A DNA stretch of 64,000 bases from Bacillus nakamurai (GTDB lineage Bacteria; Bacillota; Bacilli; Bacillales; Bacillaceae): NCBI RefSeq assembly GCF_001584325.1, contig NZ_LSAZ01000034.1:126403-190402 (forward strand), read 5' to 3'. The notes beneath the pieces are model-generated. The model saw nothing but the letters and a program-made list of their open reading frames with translations. It was not told the origin of the DNA and did no database searches. Position numbers and translations under genes: made by a program. Within the stretch, counting starts at the first letter, position 1. Each line of letters begins with the position of its first letter. Positions 45,822-59,101 of the stretch are shown here, piece by piece.

Positions 45822-47096
45822 TTAACGGTTTTCTACAAGAAAATCAATTGCTTTTCGAACTTTTAAATCTTCCTTCATCGCGTCAGTTGAACCGATTGCT
45901 TGTTTGATGTTTTCAACAGGCATGTTGTATGCTTCAGCCATTTTAGTAAGCTCAGCTTCAACTTCTTCATCTGTTACTTCAAGATTTTCAGCTTGAGCAA
46001 TCGCTTCAAGAGTCAGGTTTGATTTTACGCGTTTCGCAGCATCTTCTTTCATCTGCTCTTTTAACGCGTTTTCGTCTTGGCCTGAGAATTGAGTGTAAAG
46101 CTCAAGGTTCATGCCTTGCATTTGCAGACGCTGTTCGAATTCTTTCATCATGCGGTCAAGCTCAGTGTCGATCATCGCTTGAGGCACGTCAACTTCAGCG
46201 TTTTCAGATGCTTTCAGAACAAGCTCTTCACGCAGTTTAGCGTCAGCTTCGTTTTCTTTAGCTTCTTCAAGGCGTTTTTTTGTTTTCTCCGTTAATTCAG
46301 CAAGCGTTTCAACTTCTTCGTCAATGTCTTTTGCGAATTCGTCGTTAAGCTCAGGAAGCTCTTTCGCTTTGATTTCATGAATTTTCACTTTGAAAACGGC
46401 AGGTTTTCCTGCAAGATCTTCAGCATGGTACTCTTCAGGGAATGTTACTTCAACATCCTTTTCAGCGCCAGCTTCAAGTCCTGTCAGCTGCTCTTCAAAG
46501 CCAGGGATGAATGAACCGGAACCTACTTCGAGTGAGTAGTTTTCTGCTTTTCCGCCTTCAAATGCTTCTCCGTCTACGAAACCTTCAAAGTCAAGAACGA
46601 CTGTGTCGCCGTTTTCAACAGCGCCTTCTTCTTTCACGACAAGCTCAGCCTGACGCTCTTGAAGCGCTTTTAGTTCATTTTGAACGTCTTCGTCAGTTAC
46701 AGCCGTGTCATCTTTTTCGATTCCTAAACCTTTGTAATCGCCAAGTTTCACTTCAGGTTTTACTGTAACTTTCGCAGTGAAGATTAAGCTTTCGCCTTTT
46801 TCGATTTTTTCAACATCGATTTCAGGACGGTCTACAGGCTCGATACCTGCTTCTTCAATCGCTTTAGGGTATTCTACAGGAAGTAAAATATCTAGAGCAT
46901 CCTGGTAAAGAGCTTCAACGCCGAAACGCTGTTCGAATAAACCGCGAGGAATTTTCCCTTTACGGAATCCAGGGATTGAGACTTGCTTAACTACTTTTTT
47001 AAATGCATCATCAAGAGCTGTTTTGAACGTTTCCGCATCAACTTCAACCGTTAAAACGCCTTCGTTGCCTTCTTGTTTTTCCCATTTTACAGACAT
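45822..47096 (-). CDS. tig: Trigger factor (ribosome-associated chaperone, PPIase)
   Basis: 424 residues. Ribosome-binding signature [18 protein letters not shown] (near residue 43), a central FKBP-like domain ([20 protein letters not shown] ... [10 protein letters not shown]) and a helical C-terminal cradle. It folds nascent chains on the ribosome. Confidence 0.97.
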   Translation of the reverse strand: MSVKWEKQEGNEGVLTVEVDAETFKTALDDAFKKVVKQVSIPGFRKGKIPRGLFEQRFGVEALYQDALDILLPVEYPKAIEEAGIEPVDRPEIDVEKIEKGESLIFTAKVTVKPEVKLGDYKGLGIEKDDTAVTDEDVQNELKALQERQAELVVKEEGAVENGDTVVLDFEGFVDGEAFEGGKAENYSLEVGSGSFIPGFEEQLTGLEAGAEKDVEVTFPEEYHAEDLAGKPAVFKVKIHEIKAKELPELNDEFAKDIDEEVETLAELTEKTKKRLEEAKENEADAKLREELVLKASENAEVDVPQAMIDTELDRMMKEFEQRLQMQGMNLELYTQFSGQDENALKEQMKEDAAKRVKSNLTLEAIAQAENLEVTDEEVEAELTKMAEAYNMPVENIKQAIGSTDAMKEDLKVRKAIDFLVENR

Positions 47097-47138
47097 GTGT
47101 TTCCCTCCAAAAATCTATTCAGGTTGTGTCGGTCTTCC

Positions 47139-47166
47139 ATTCTAAAGCAATCCGCGGCTTTGTCAA
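47139..47166 (-). promoter_or_regulatory. tig promoter (sigma A)
   Basis: TTGACA (47166-47161), 16-base spacer, TAGAAT (47144-47139) on the minus strand, about 40 bases before the tig start. Confidence 0.8.
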
Positions 47167-47322
47167 AGAAAAAACCGCTTTGATCAGAATCATTATGTAT
47201 ACATTTTATAATGAACTGGCAGCCTGTCCAACCGTATTTCTCATTTCAGTTAAACCGCTATACATAAATACAACCACTATATTATAACATAACGCCTATC
47301 GCTTTCAACTATATGGCGTGAT

Positions 47323-48330
47323 TTACAAATAAGAAATTTCTTCAATATCTTTAATCATCGTGCAGGCTTCCTCCAGTTCGCGGCTGTTAAACTCGTACAT
47401 CATATGGAGTTCTTCCATCTCAATGTCAATCCCGTGCATCTCATAACCTACCTTATGGAGGGCGGCCGCCCATAAATCAGCGTTCAGCAGCTTAGGCTGA
47501 AAAGGGTGAAGCACATACAAATGCCTTCTCCACAGCTCTTCAACGGCGGCAAATAATGTGGGATTTTCATTGCCGAGGGTCTCATCAAGCACACGAAGGA
47601 CACGGTGTAAAATCGGGGCGGCATCAGGCTGAACCGTCTCACTCGGTATGGCGGTCATCGAATCGCCGAACTTCGTGATATGAACCGGTTTACTGTAGTC
47701 ATGCTCCGCCATGAGAGTTAAAATCATTGTTTTAATAAGCGGATGTGCACCCGGATCTTGAAGAATCGTTTTTAACAGGCCCGTATATTTCGCGATATTG
47801 CGGTCTTTGAGGGAATGAATCAGGTTCATTTGCTCAGCGGGGCTTTCCATCACTTTTTCCGCATTGAGGACATCCTCATATTCTTCTTCCGCCCATGCCT
47901 CATCCTGCTGATCTGGGTCCGTCATTTTCCGGCTGAACTCAAGCAGCCGATAAAATTGTTCCGCGCTTTCGGCTGGCAGCTGGTTTTCTTCCAGCACGGC
48001 TTCGATTGTGCTTTTGACTTCTTCATACTTTTTCAGCTGAATTAAGATTGTCATGTATACTTGCAGGACGGTAAAGTAATGGCCGTACCCTTCATTCAGC
48101 ATCTTTTCACAAACTTGTTTTGCTTCTTCCAATTCCCCAAGCTCCAAAAAACAAATCGCCATTCCTAAATGCACGTCAGATTCTGTATCATCGTGGCTCA
48201 TCGCCTCTGAAAACAGCTCAAGAGCCTCCTGATACTTTTTATCCTTCATGGCGGCCATTCCTTTATCCACCAAACGTTCCTTCAGACGGGGGAAAGGAAT
48301 TATTTTTGCTTTTCTTTTGTCATGCGTCAT
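47323..48330 (-). CDS. ysoA: TPR-repeat protein YsoA
   Basis: 335 residues from ATG 48330 (AAAGGA upstream; B. subtilis about 339). TPR-like helical repeats are seen: KGMAAMKDKKYQEALELFSE, LGMAICFLELGELEEAKQVC, and further helices. Cytosolic, with no signal. Function unknown; tetratricopeptide proteins usually scaffold other proteins. Confidence 0.9.
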   Translation of the reverse strand: MTHDKRKAKIIPFPRLKERLVDKGMAAMKDKKYQEALELFSEAMSHDDTESDVHLGMAICFLELGELEEAKQVCEKMLNEGYGHYFTVLQVYMTILIQLKKYEEVKSTIEAVLEENQLPAESAEQFYRLLEFSRKMTDPDQQDEAWAEEEYEDVLNAEKVMESPAEQMNLIHSLKDRNIAKYTGLLKTILQDPGAHPLIKTMILTLMAEHDYSKPVHITKFGDSMTAIPSETVQPDAAPILHRVLRVLDETLGNENPTLFAAVEELWRRHLYVLHPFQPKLLNADLWAAALHKVGYEMHGIDIEMEELHMMYEFNSRELEEACTMIKDIEEISYL

Positions 48331-48412
48331 ACCTATATTTCCTTTCAGGCGCTTATTTTGTTCAAGTGTATCAACACACGTAACGAAACACAAGAAAGGA
48401 TGGCGGGTCAGG

Positions 48413-48450
48413 CAAAAAAAGCCGCCGAACAAATGTCGGACAGCTTTTTT
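48413..48450 (-). terminator. Terminator of the ilv-leu operon
   Basis: AAAAGC-TG-TCCGA and TCGG-CG-GCTTTT pair with a small internal loop; minus-strand T-run follows, right after leuD. Confidence 0.75.
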
Positions 48451-49049
48451 CAGGCTTGAAGCCAAGAGCTCCTTTTTGATTCAAATTGCTGAATGTCATC
48501 CTCCAGCAAAAGCGTTAATGAAATTTCGTCATAACCGTTAATGAGCATTTCCTTCCAATGCGGATCTGCGTCAAAAGAAATCTCCCGCCCTCCGCTGTCG
48601 CGAATGAGCTGGTTTTCAAGATCGACCGTCATCTCCAGTGACTGATTCTCATACTGGCCTGCGAGTTCTTTCCAGCTTTCATACGGCATACGAATCGGAA
48701 GCATACCGTTTTTGAAGCAGTTTTGATGGAATATATCAGCAAATGAAGGCGCGATAATAATTTTGAACCCGTAATCGTCAAGCGCCCAAGGAGCGTGCTC
48801 CCGGGAGGAGCCGCAGCCGAAATTCTCTCCGGCAATTAAAATAGAAGCTCCTTCGTATGCTGGCTGGTTTAATTCGAATTCAGGATTAGGCTCGCCGTTT
48901 TCAAGGTATCTCCAGTCAAAGAACGCGAAGCGCCCGTATCCGGTTCTTTCAATTCTTTTCAAAAATTGTTTCGGAATAATCTGATCCGTATCGACGTTAA
49001 TCCGGTTTAGGACGGCCGCTTTTCCTGTATGTGTTTTTAAAGGTTCCAT
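48450..49049 (-). CDS. leuD: 3-isopropylmalate dehydratase small subunit
   Basis: 199 residues. The swivel-domain motif NFGCGSSREHAPWAL and VDTDQIIPKQFLKRI are characteristic of LeuD. With LeuC it isomerises 2- to 3-isopropylmalate. Last gene of ilvBHC-leuABCD. Confidence 0.97.
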   Translation of the reverse strand: MEPLKTHTGKAAVLNRINVDTDQIIPKQFLKRIERTGYGRFAFFDWRYLENGEPNPEFELNQPAYEGASILIAGENFGCGSSREHAPWALDDYGFKIIIAPSFADIFHQNCFKNGMLPIRMPYESWKELAGQYENQSLEMTVDLENQLIRDSGGREISFDADPHWKEMLINGYDEISLTLLLEDDIQQFESKRSSWLQA

Positions 49050-49064
49050 CTTTTAGCGCACTCC

Positions 49065-50483
49065 TCACACCACTGTTTTTTCTTGATAAAACTTTCTCAC
49101 ATCGACAAAATGTCCGTGAATGGCAGCCATTGCAGCCATAGCCGGACTGACAAGATGTGTTCTCGCGCCTTTTCCTTGTCTGCCTTCAAAGTTGCGGTTA
49201 GAGGTGGAGGCGCATCGTTCTCCCTCAGGGACGACATCATTGTTCATGCTCAGACACATGCTGCAGCCGGACTCTCTCCATTCAAAACCCGCATCCAGGA
49301 AAACGCGGTGAAGCCCTTCTTCCTCAGCCTGCTGCTTGATGCTTTGAGAGCCGGGTACCACAATGGCTCTGACGCTTTCAGCGACTTTCTGCCCTTTGAT
49401 CATTTCCGCAGCCTGGCGAAGGTCTGTCATACGCGAATTGGTACAGGAGCCGATAAAAACGTGCTCGACTTTAATGTCTTCAATTTTTTGATTCGGTTCA
49501 ATCCCCATGTATTCGTACGCGCGGATGGCCTCTTTTTGATCATCTTCTGACTGAATGCTGTCAGTGGCCGGTATTTTGGCATCGACAGGGAGAACCATGC
49601 CGGGGTTAATGCCCCACGTAACCATCGGAGAAATCTCGCTGCCGTCCAAAACGATGGAATGATCATAAACGGCTCCCGGATCAGTTCTTAAAGCTTTCCA
49701 TTCTGCCGCTGCTTTTTCAAACTCTTCGCCTTTTGGCGTGTATTTTCGGTTTTTACAATATTCGATCGTCGTATCATCAGGAGCAATCAATCCCGCTCTT
49801 GCACCCGCTTCAATTGACATGTTGCAGACCGTCATGCGTTCATCCATTGACATGTTTTTGAATACTTCCCCGGTGTATTCAATGACATATCCCGTACCGA
49901 ATCTCACCCCGTATTTACCGATAACGGACAAAATAACGTCCTTTGCGGTCACTCCTTTTTGAAGCGTTCCGTCAACACGGACTTCAAGTGTTTTCGGCCG
50001 CTGCTGCCAAAGTGTCTGCGTAGAAAGGACATGCTCAACTTCACTTGTGCCAATACCGAATGCGAGCGCGCCGAATGCACCGTGAGTCGATGTATGGCTG
50101 TCTCCGCAAACGATCGTTTTTCCGGGAAGAGTCAGACCAAGCTCAGGCCCGACAACGTGGACGATTCCCTGATCCGCACTATGCAGATCCGCAAGGCGGA
50201 CGCCGAACTCCTCACAATTTCGTTCTAGTGCCGTCACTTGGCGTTTTGCGACTTCATCCTTGATGTCAAACCGGTTGACCGTCGGAATGTTGTGGTCCAT
50301 CGTCGCAAACGTATTTTGCGGCCGTCTGACCTTTCTCCTTTTTTGCCTTAATCCTTCAAATGCCTGAGGAGACGTCACCTCATGAATTAAGTGCAGATCA
50401 ATATAGAGCAGATCGGGTTTTCCATCACCGCTTTTTACTACATGCCGATCCCAAATCTTTTCGATGATTGTTCGAGGCATCAT
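49065..50483 (-). CDS. leuC: 3-isopropylmalate dehydratase large subunit
   Basis: 472 residues, B. subtilis length. Aconitase family; iron-sulfur ligands are in [12 protein letters not shown] and GCSMCLSMN, plus [20 protein letters not shown]. The catalytic partner of LeuD. Confidence 0.97.
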   Translation of the reverse strand: MMPRTIIEKIWDRHVVKSGDGKPDLLYIDLHLIHEVTSPQAFEGLRQKRRKVRRPQNTFATMDHNIPTVNRFDIKDEVAKRQVTALERNCEEFGVRLADLHSADQGIVHVVGPELGLTLPGKTIVCGDSHTSTHGAFGALAFGIGTSEVEHVLSTQTLWQQRPKTLEVRVDGTLQKGVTAKDVILSVIGKYGVRFGTGYVIEYTGEVFKNMSMDERMTVCNMSIEAGARAGLIAPDDTTIEYCKNRKYTPKGEEFEKAAAEWKALRTDPGAVYDHSIVLDGSEISPMVTWGINPGMVLPVDAKIPATDSIQSEDDQKEAIRAYEYMGIEPNQKIEDIKVEHVFIGSCTNSRMTDLRQAAEMIKGQKVAESVRAIVVPGSQSIKQQAEEEGLHRVFLDAGFEWRESGCSMCLSMNNDVVPEGERCASTSNRNFEGRQGKGARTHLVSPAMAAMAAIHGHFVDVRKFYQEKTVV

Positions 50484-50533
50484 CTTTATTTCCTCCCTTT
50501 ACCTATGAACTAAGACCGCTTTCCTTAAAGCTG

Positions 50534-51631
50534 TCACACTATCGATTTTGTATTCGCGCAGGCTAATGCTGCTTTTACTCCTTCAGTGATTTCACGAGTG
50601 CCGGAATATTCAGCGCCTCTTGCTATATCTCGTGTCCGCTTGCCGTCTGCAAGCACCTTGCCGACCGCCTGCTCCACAGCCCGGGCTTCATCTTCAAGGC
50701 CGAAAGATGTTCTCAAAAGCATCGCCGCCGATAAAATCGCCGCAAACGGATTGGCCATTCCTTTACCCGCAATATCAGGCGCCGAGCCATGCACGGGTTC
50801 AAACAAGTGAAGGCCTGAGCTTGATAAGCTGGCTGACGGCAGCATGCCGAGCGAGCCTGTAAGCATGGATGCTTCATCGCTCAAAATATCACCGAACATA
50901 TTCTCAGTCACAATCACATCAAACTGATTCGGGGCATAGATCAGCTGCATCGCGGCATTATCAACAAGCATATGTTCAAGCGCCACATCCGGAAATTCTT
51001 TCGCGATCTCATTTGCTGTTTCGCGCCACAGCCTGCTTGATGAAAGCACGTTCGCTTTATCGACTGACGTCACCTTTCCTTTTCTTCCGGCTGCCATTTT
51101 AAAAGCCTCTCTGACGACGCGTTCGATTTCTTCCTTTTTATAAAAAAGTGTATCGACTGCTTCCTGCTCTCCCTCTTCATTGACATACTGTCTGCTCGGC
51201 TGTCCGAAATAAAGGCCGCCCGTCAGTTCGCGGACGATCACAAAATCGACGCCGTTAATGTATTCTTTTTTCAATGGAGATGCTTCAGAAAGGCTTTCAA
51301 ATACCGTCACGGGACGCAGATTCGCAAACAAGCCGAGTTTTTTTCTGATGCCGAGCAGCCCTTTTTCAGGTCTGAGCTCAGGAGGATTTTGGTCCCATTT
51401 CGGCCCGCCGACCGCGCCGAGTAAGATCGCGTCAGATTTTTCACAAAGGGCAACCGTTTCCTCAGGGAGCGGGTTTTGATGTGCGTCAATCGCCGCTCCT
51501 CCAATCAGCCCGTTTTCAAATTCAAATTCATGTCCGAATTGTTCGGCAACACTTTTCAGCACATCTGCGGCTGATTCCGCCACTTCCGGTCCGATCCCGT
51601 CACCGGGAAGCAAAGCTATCCGTTTCTTCAA
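50534..51631 (-). CDS. leuB: 3-isopropylmalate dehydrogenase
   Basis: 365 residues from TTG 51631 (AGGAG about 10 bases upstream). ALLPGDGIGPEVAESA, the ELTGGLYFGQPSR loop and the metal/NAD motif VTENMFGDILSDEASMLTGSLG are typical. Oxidative decarboxylation step of leucine synthesis. Confidence 0.97.
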   Translation of the reverse strand: MKKRIALLPGDGIGPEVAESAADVLKSVAEQFGHEFEFENGLIGGAAIDAHQNPLPEETVALCEKSDAILLGAVGGPKWDQNPPELRPEKGLLGIRKKLGLFANLRPVTVFESLSEASPLKKEYINGVDFVIVRELTGGLYFGQPSRQYVNEEGEQEAVDTLFYKKEEIERVVREAFKMAAGRKGKVTSVDKANVLSSSRLWRETANEIAKEFPDVALEHMLVDNAAMQLIYAPNQFDVIVTENMFGDILSDEASMLTGSLGMLPSASLSSSGLHLFEPVHGSAPDIAGKGMANPFAAILSAAMLLRTSFGLEDEARAVEQAVGKVLADGKRTRDIARGAEYSGTREITEGVKAALACANTKSIV

Positions 51632-51651
51632 ATGAACCGTTCTCCTTTCTA

Positions 51652-54760
<3,109 letters not shown>

Positions 54761-54764
<4 letters not shown>

Positions 54765-56482
54765 GGTTTCACCCCCACCATTTCATGAAGTCCTTTGCCG
54801 GGCGCGATCATCGGAAATACCTTTTCCTCTCTTGCGACGCGAACGTCAATGACGACCGGCTCTTTTGATGTTAACGCTTCTTGCAGCTGTTCTTTCGCTT
54901 CCTCTTCCGTTGAAATTCTGATGCCTTTAATGCCATAGGCTTCTGACAATTTCACAAAGTCAGGCTGCGCCGAGAATTTTGATTCAGAATAGCGCTCTTC
55001 GTAAAAAATTTCCTGCCACTGCCTTACCATGCCCAGACATTCGTTGTTTAAGATGATCACTTTCACCGGAAGATTCAGCTGCCTGATGACATCTAATTCC
55101 TGCAGGGTCATTTGGAAGCCGCCGTCTCCTAAAACAGCGACAACCGCAGCGTTTCTATCGGCCAGCTGTGCTCCTATGGCTGCCGGCAGACCGAAGCCCA
55201 TCGTGCCGAGGCCTCCTGATGTGATCCACCTATCCGCCTTTTGGAAAGGATAAAATTGAGCGGCCCACATTTGGTGCTGGCCGACGTCTGTCACTACAAT
55301 CGCCTCACCGTTTGTGAATTGGTGAATATACTCAATCAGTTTTTGGGGTTTAAAGCCCTCTTCTCTGTTCTCTGTATACCAAAGCGGATACTCTTCCTTC
55401 CACTTCGCCAGCTGCCGCTTCCATTCATCCGACTGCCCTGGTTTTCCGTTTTGCTTCATTAATTCCTGAAGAACGATTTTACTGTCACCGACGACCGGAA
55501 TTTGCGTTTCGATAATTTTCCCGATTTCTGCCGGATCAATATCGATATGAGCCACTTTGGCAGATTTTGCGAAATGCTTCAGATTTCCGGTAACACGATC
55601 GTCAAAGCGTGCGCCGATGCTGATGAGAAGATCACAGTGATAAAGCGCCATATTGGCAGTATATGTGCCGTGCATTCCCGCCATTCCCAAAAAGAGCGGA
55701 TGGTCGGCAGGGAAGCCGCCAAGACCGAGAAGTGTATGCGCTACAGGGATTTGCTGCTGCTCGGCATAATTTTTTAAATATTCTGAAGCTTTACCGTGCA
55801 AAACGCCCGCACCGGCTAAAATAACCGGTTTTTTCGCACTGCTTACAGCCTCTACGAGCTTACGGATCTGCAGGTAGTTAGGCTCTTTTACCGGCTGATA
55901 GCCCGGCAGATTCACCTCGTGATCATATCTGAATTCACCTTCAAAGGATGCTACATCCTTTGGAATATCTATTAATACAGGACCCGGTCTGCCCGTCGTC
56001 GCTATATGAAAGGCCTCTTTTATGATTCGCGGAATATCTTCCGGATGGCGAACCTGATAGCTATGCTTTGTAATCGGCATTGTAATCCCTAAAATATCAG
56101 CTTCCTGAAAGGCGTCACTGCCGATCACCGAAGTGGCCACCTGCCCGGTAAATACAACGAGCGGCAAAGAATCAATCATCGCGTCCGCAAGCCCCGTCAC
56201 TAAGTTTGTCGCGCCAGGCCCCGAAGTGGCGATTACGACTCCGGGTTTGCCCGATACCCTCGCATAGCCTTCAGCCGCATGAATCGCGCCTTGCTCGTGG
56301 CGGGGAAGAATGTGGACCATTCCTGAGTGATACAGCTTATCGTAAATCGGAAGAACGGCTCCTCCGGGATAGCCGAAAATCATCTCGACATTTTCTTTCT
56401 TTAATGACTCAATCAGCATTAATGCCCCGTTCATTGTCTTTGTACATTCGGCAGACGCATCCGCCTGTACATTTGTTCCCAT
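54761..56482 (-). CDS. ilvB: Acetolactate synthase large subunit
   Basis: 573 residues from ATG 56482 (AAAGGAGG upstream; the longer frame runs into the leader terminator). Thiamine diphosphate enzyme: [16 protein letters not shown], the catalytic Glu in [18 protein letters not shown], and the [12 protein letters not shown]...[12 protein letters not shown] cofactor motif. It starts the valine/leucine and isoleucine branches. Confidence 0.97.
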
Positions 56483-56544
56483 TTCATTTCCTCCTTTTCT
56501 ATGTCTAAAAATGAATTCATAACGCCTCGTCAGCTGTCGCAAAC

Positions 56545-56940
56545 AAAAAAGCCTTCTCACCCACATTCAGCCAAGCATTTTATGCGATAGCCAAAAGGGG
56601 CGAAAAGGCTTTACTTTCCGCGGTACCACCCTTGTTTACGGTCTTTTACCGACCGTCTCATGGATAATTTCTATCCGTTTTGATAACGAGTAAACATGAC
56701 AGTTCACTCGGCCGAGTCCTACTCTTTACATTTCAGACCGGCACTCTGAGGCGAGTTCACTTTGAGTTGTTTTGCCGGTTCTCAGCGTTCCCGGCTCTCT
56801 GTGAAAAACTTCAGCAAAGCTACTTATCCTCATCTGCGCTTTTTATTATTGCAGCTCTCTTCACTCGAAAAGGCCCTTGTTTTTTCAGTGTTTTATGAGT
56901 TTTCTTTTTAGCGTGAATCATTTGTTTATTTTTGTTTGAA
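56545..56940 (-). promoter_or_regulatory. T-box leader of the ilv-leu operon (Leu specifier)
   Basis: T-box TGGTACCGCG at 56628-56619 (minus strand). The terminator is GCCTTTTC/GAGAAGGC (56609-56602 with 56558-56551) followed by TTTTTTG. A CTC triplet at 56755-56753, in AGTGAACTCGCC, is a plausible leucine specifier at the same relative context as GTC in the valS leader. B. subtilis ilv-leu is controlled in this way. Confidence 0.93.
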
Positions 56941-56943
56941 CTC

Positions 56944-56972
56944 ATATTACGCCCGTTTGAATGCAGTGTCAA
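56944..56972 (-). promoter_or_regulatory. ilv-leu promoter (sigma A)
   Basis: TTGACA (56972-56967), 17-base spacer, TAATAT (56949-56944) on the minus strand, with transcription starting at the 5' end of the T-box leader. Confidence 0.88.
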
Positions 56973-57018
56973 CATCATTTTTATAATTATTAGACAATTT
57001 AGATTAATCAATCTATTT

Positions 57019-57032
57019 TGTATACGCTTTCA
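57019..57032. promoter_or_regulatory. cre site (CcpA) upstream of ilv-leu
   Basis: TGTATACGCTTTCA fits the cre consensus at 13 of 14 positions and lies about 50 bases upstream of the -35, as in B. subtilis where CcpA activates this operon. CodY and TnrA sites expected further upstream are not recognised with confidence. Confidence 0.75.
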
Positions 57033-57249
57033 TTGTTGATTTAAAAGGATCTGTAACTGTTAAAAGTTTTTATAATTTTTTTGTTAATCTCCTAAGATTA
57101 CACGAAAGCTTTCCGCCTTCATACGAACATGTCACATTTTATTACATATTTTTCTCAAAGCCTGCTGTACGGCTTGTAAGATCATCCGTTCGAATGATAC
57201 AGGCTCTTTACAGAGATATAAGCATACACTGTTCTTATCTTGTGAAGAA

Positions 57250-57615
57250 ATGAGTGATGTAATGAATAAGATGTTATCAGGCATGCAAGGCCTGCCTCCC
57301 GGATTTCCGCCTTTACCGGTCCTGCCGCCCCAGGCTTATTATCCCTCAGCACCGACGCAGACATATCCTTATTCTCCTTACCAGTATGGAGGATACCCCG
57401 CATACGGCTATGGGCATCAGCCGCTGCAAAGCACACCGGGATACGGATACAGCACACAGCAATACGCCCCTTACCCGGCTTTGAGTGATATTGCGGGAAC
57501 CGTCGGCAGCGTCGGGCATCCCGGCATATCTGCGGGAGGTTTTAGCGGCGCACATGCTGCGGGCTTCAGCGGTGCACATACCGGGGGCTTCAGCGCCCCG
57601 GGCGGATTCAGATAA
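57250..57615 (+). CDS. ysnD: Pro/Gly/Tyr-rich spore coat-type protein (YsnD-like)
   Basis: 121 residues from ATG 57250 (weak ribosome site). MSDVMNKMLSGMQGLPPGFP, then a Pro/Tyr-rich stretch and a C-terminus of repeated GFSGAH/GFSAP units. Position next to ilvB and composition agree with B. subtilis YsnD, reported as a spore coat protein. A CATACACTG at 57222-57230 is a near match to the sigma K -10. Identity with YsnD is from synteny and composition. Confidence 0.7.
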   Translation: MSDVMNKMLSGMQGLPPGFPPLPVLPPQAYYPSAPTQTYPYSPYQYGGYPAYGYGHQPLQSTPGYGYSTQQYAPYPALSDIAGTVGSVGHPGISAGGFSGAHAAGFSGAHTGGFSAPGGFR

Positions 57616-57620
57616 CGGAT

Positions 57621-57640
57621 ACCGGCCGAATAAGGCCGGT
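57621..57640 (+). terminator. Terminator after the ysnD-like gene
   Basis: ACCGGCC and GGCCGGT around GAATAA, followed by TTTTTAT on the plus strand. Confidence 0.85.
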
Positions 57641-57661
57641 TTTTATATCTCTGTCCGGTGT

Positions 57662-57847
57662 TTACAATGTATATCTGTCATTCCATCGATTGACTTCCTG
57701 CTCCATATAATAGTCATCTCTCGAAACTTCTATAATGCTTAAATGGCATTGAGTGATTAAAAATTGTTTAAGTTCTTCAAACAGCTCTTCTTTTCCGCAA
57801 AAAATCGTTTCTATATTGTTATCTTTATATGCAAATGCGTACTTCAA
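57662..57847 (-). CDS. Small conserved-looking protein, unknown
   Basis: 61 residues from TTG 57847, fixed by GGGAGG 9 bases upstream. LKYAFAYKDNNIETIFCGKE, ELFEELKQFLITQCHLSIIE, ending WNDRYTL; an alpha/beta mini-domain is plausible. It occupies the ysnE/ysnF position of B. subtilis. No family recognised. Confidence 0.6.
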   Translation of the reverse strand: MKYAFAYKDNNIETIFCGKEELFEELKQFLITQCHLSIIEVSRDDYYMEQEVNRWNDRYTL

Positions 57848-58138
57848 CCGTATATTCCTCCCGCGTCTTTCTATCATATGAATAATAGAAATACATAATT
57901 CTATCACCTAAGGCCGCCTTAAGGTCATTTTACATATATTTATTACGGTAAATATTTAATTAAGTTTCATATATTCAAAAAATATTTTACATTTGTTGCA
58001 TTAAATACGAATCATTTGTTTCATATTTTTTAAAATAAACGAATTAAAAAGTATTCAACACAAAAAAACTTTTAATGATTTATGAGAAAAACATTAAAAA
58101 GCAGTAATTTCATTTTAATTAGACCGGACCAACACAAA
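57848..58138. other. AT-rich intergenic stretch
   Basis: About 290 bases, very rich in A and T, with many direct ATTTT/AAAAT tracts. No gene, tRNA or clear promoter is seen; it separates the small gene at 57662 from the tRNA terminator. Confidence 0.5.
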
Positions 58139-58170
58139 AAACCTCAAACCCAGTCATAGGTTTGAGGTTT
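58139..58170 (-). terminator. tRNA-Arg terminator
   Basis: AAACCTCAAACC and GGTTTGAGGTTT form a 12-bp stem with an 8-base loop; T-run on the minus strand, 8 bases after the tRNA. Confidence 0.9.
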
Positions 58171-58178
58171 TTCTCATA

Positions 58179-58252
<74 letters not shown>

Positions 58253-58386
58253 ATGAAAATAATACAATTCCGTTACTCATTTTAGCATGATTTTAACGAA
58301 GTTACAACATATAAAAAGAAAGGTTAATCGATAAAAAGGCCAGCGCTATCAGTTTTCACTCTGATTTCACCAGCTCTTTTTTCGTA

Positions 58387-58460
<74 letters not shown>

Positions 58461-58492
58461 AGCTTTTACTTTATGTATCAGCGACAAGATTT

Positions 58493-58521
58493 ATTATATA
58501 CAGGTTCAAAAGATAAGTCAA
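58493..58521 (-). promoter_or_regulatory. Promoter of tRNA-Arg copy B
   Basis: TTGACT (58521-58516), 17-base spacer, TATAAT (58498-58493) on the minus strand. Confidence 0.85.
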
Positions 58522-58574
58522 TGATTTTTAGAAACTTTTTCATGAGGAAGAAATGATTCTTCCTCATGATCACA

Positions 58575-59084
58575 TTAAAAGCTGATTTTATTTTCCAAGC
58601 TGCTGATTTCCTGTCCTGTTTCATCATAAAAGGTTACGATCGCTTCATCATTTGCCAAGGTAAGAATGGCATAGCTCTTGACATTTCGCACTCTCGGCAG
58701 GCGGATGCTGCCCGGGTTGATCAAAAGCTTGCCGCGCAGCATTTCACTGCCGGCGATGTGTGAATGGCCGAAGCAGACGATATCCGCTCCCAGCTCTTCC
58801 GCCCGGTAGAAAACAGTTAAAAGAGACTGTTTAATGCCGTGAAGATGTCCGTGAACAACGAGGATTTTTCTTGAGCCTGCGGATAGAAGGAGCTCGTCCT
58901 TAAACCCGCCGCCAATATCACAATTTCCCTTTACTGTGTTATACGGTTTGAGCGCCGGATGTGCGGCACGGAGCTCTGAATCACCGCAATGAATCATAAG
59001 GTCAACATCAGCCTCATGCCGCTTGGCAATTGCGCTCAGCTCGTCCTCTAGCCCGTGGCTGTCGCTTATGATCAAGACTTTCAT
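58575..59084 (-). CDS. ysnB: YfcE/MJ0936-type metallophosphoesterase YsnB
   Basis: 169 residues. Calcineurin-like metal ligands: ISDSHG (residues 6-11), HCGDSE, KGNCD, VVHGHLHG and FGHSHIAG. A small phosphodiesterase of unknown physiological substrate. Immediately downstream of rdgB, with 17 bases between them. Confidence 0.93.
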   Translation of the reverse strand: MKVLIISDSHGLEDELSAIAKRHEADVDLMIHCGDSELRAAHPALKPYNTVKGNCDIGGGFKDELLLSAGSRKILVVHGHLHGIKQSLLTVFYRAEELGADIVCFGHSHIAGSEMLRGKLLINPGSIRLPRVRNVKSYAILTLANDEAIVTFYDETGQEISSLENKISF

Positions 59085-59101
59085 AGCAAAACGTCCCCCT
59101 C

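Noticed and set aside
56820-57011. 63-codon minus-strand frame upstream of ilvB
   Set aside because: It begins upstream of the promoter and overlaps the -10; internal ATGs lack ribosome sites. It is the 5' part of the T-box leader.
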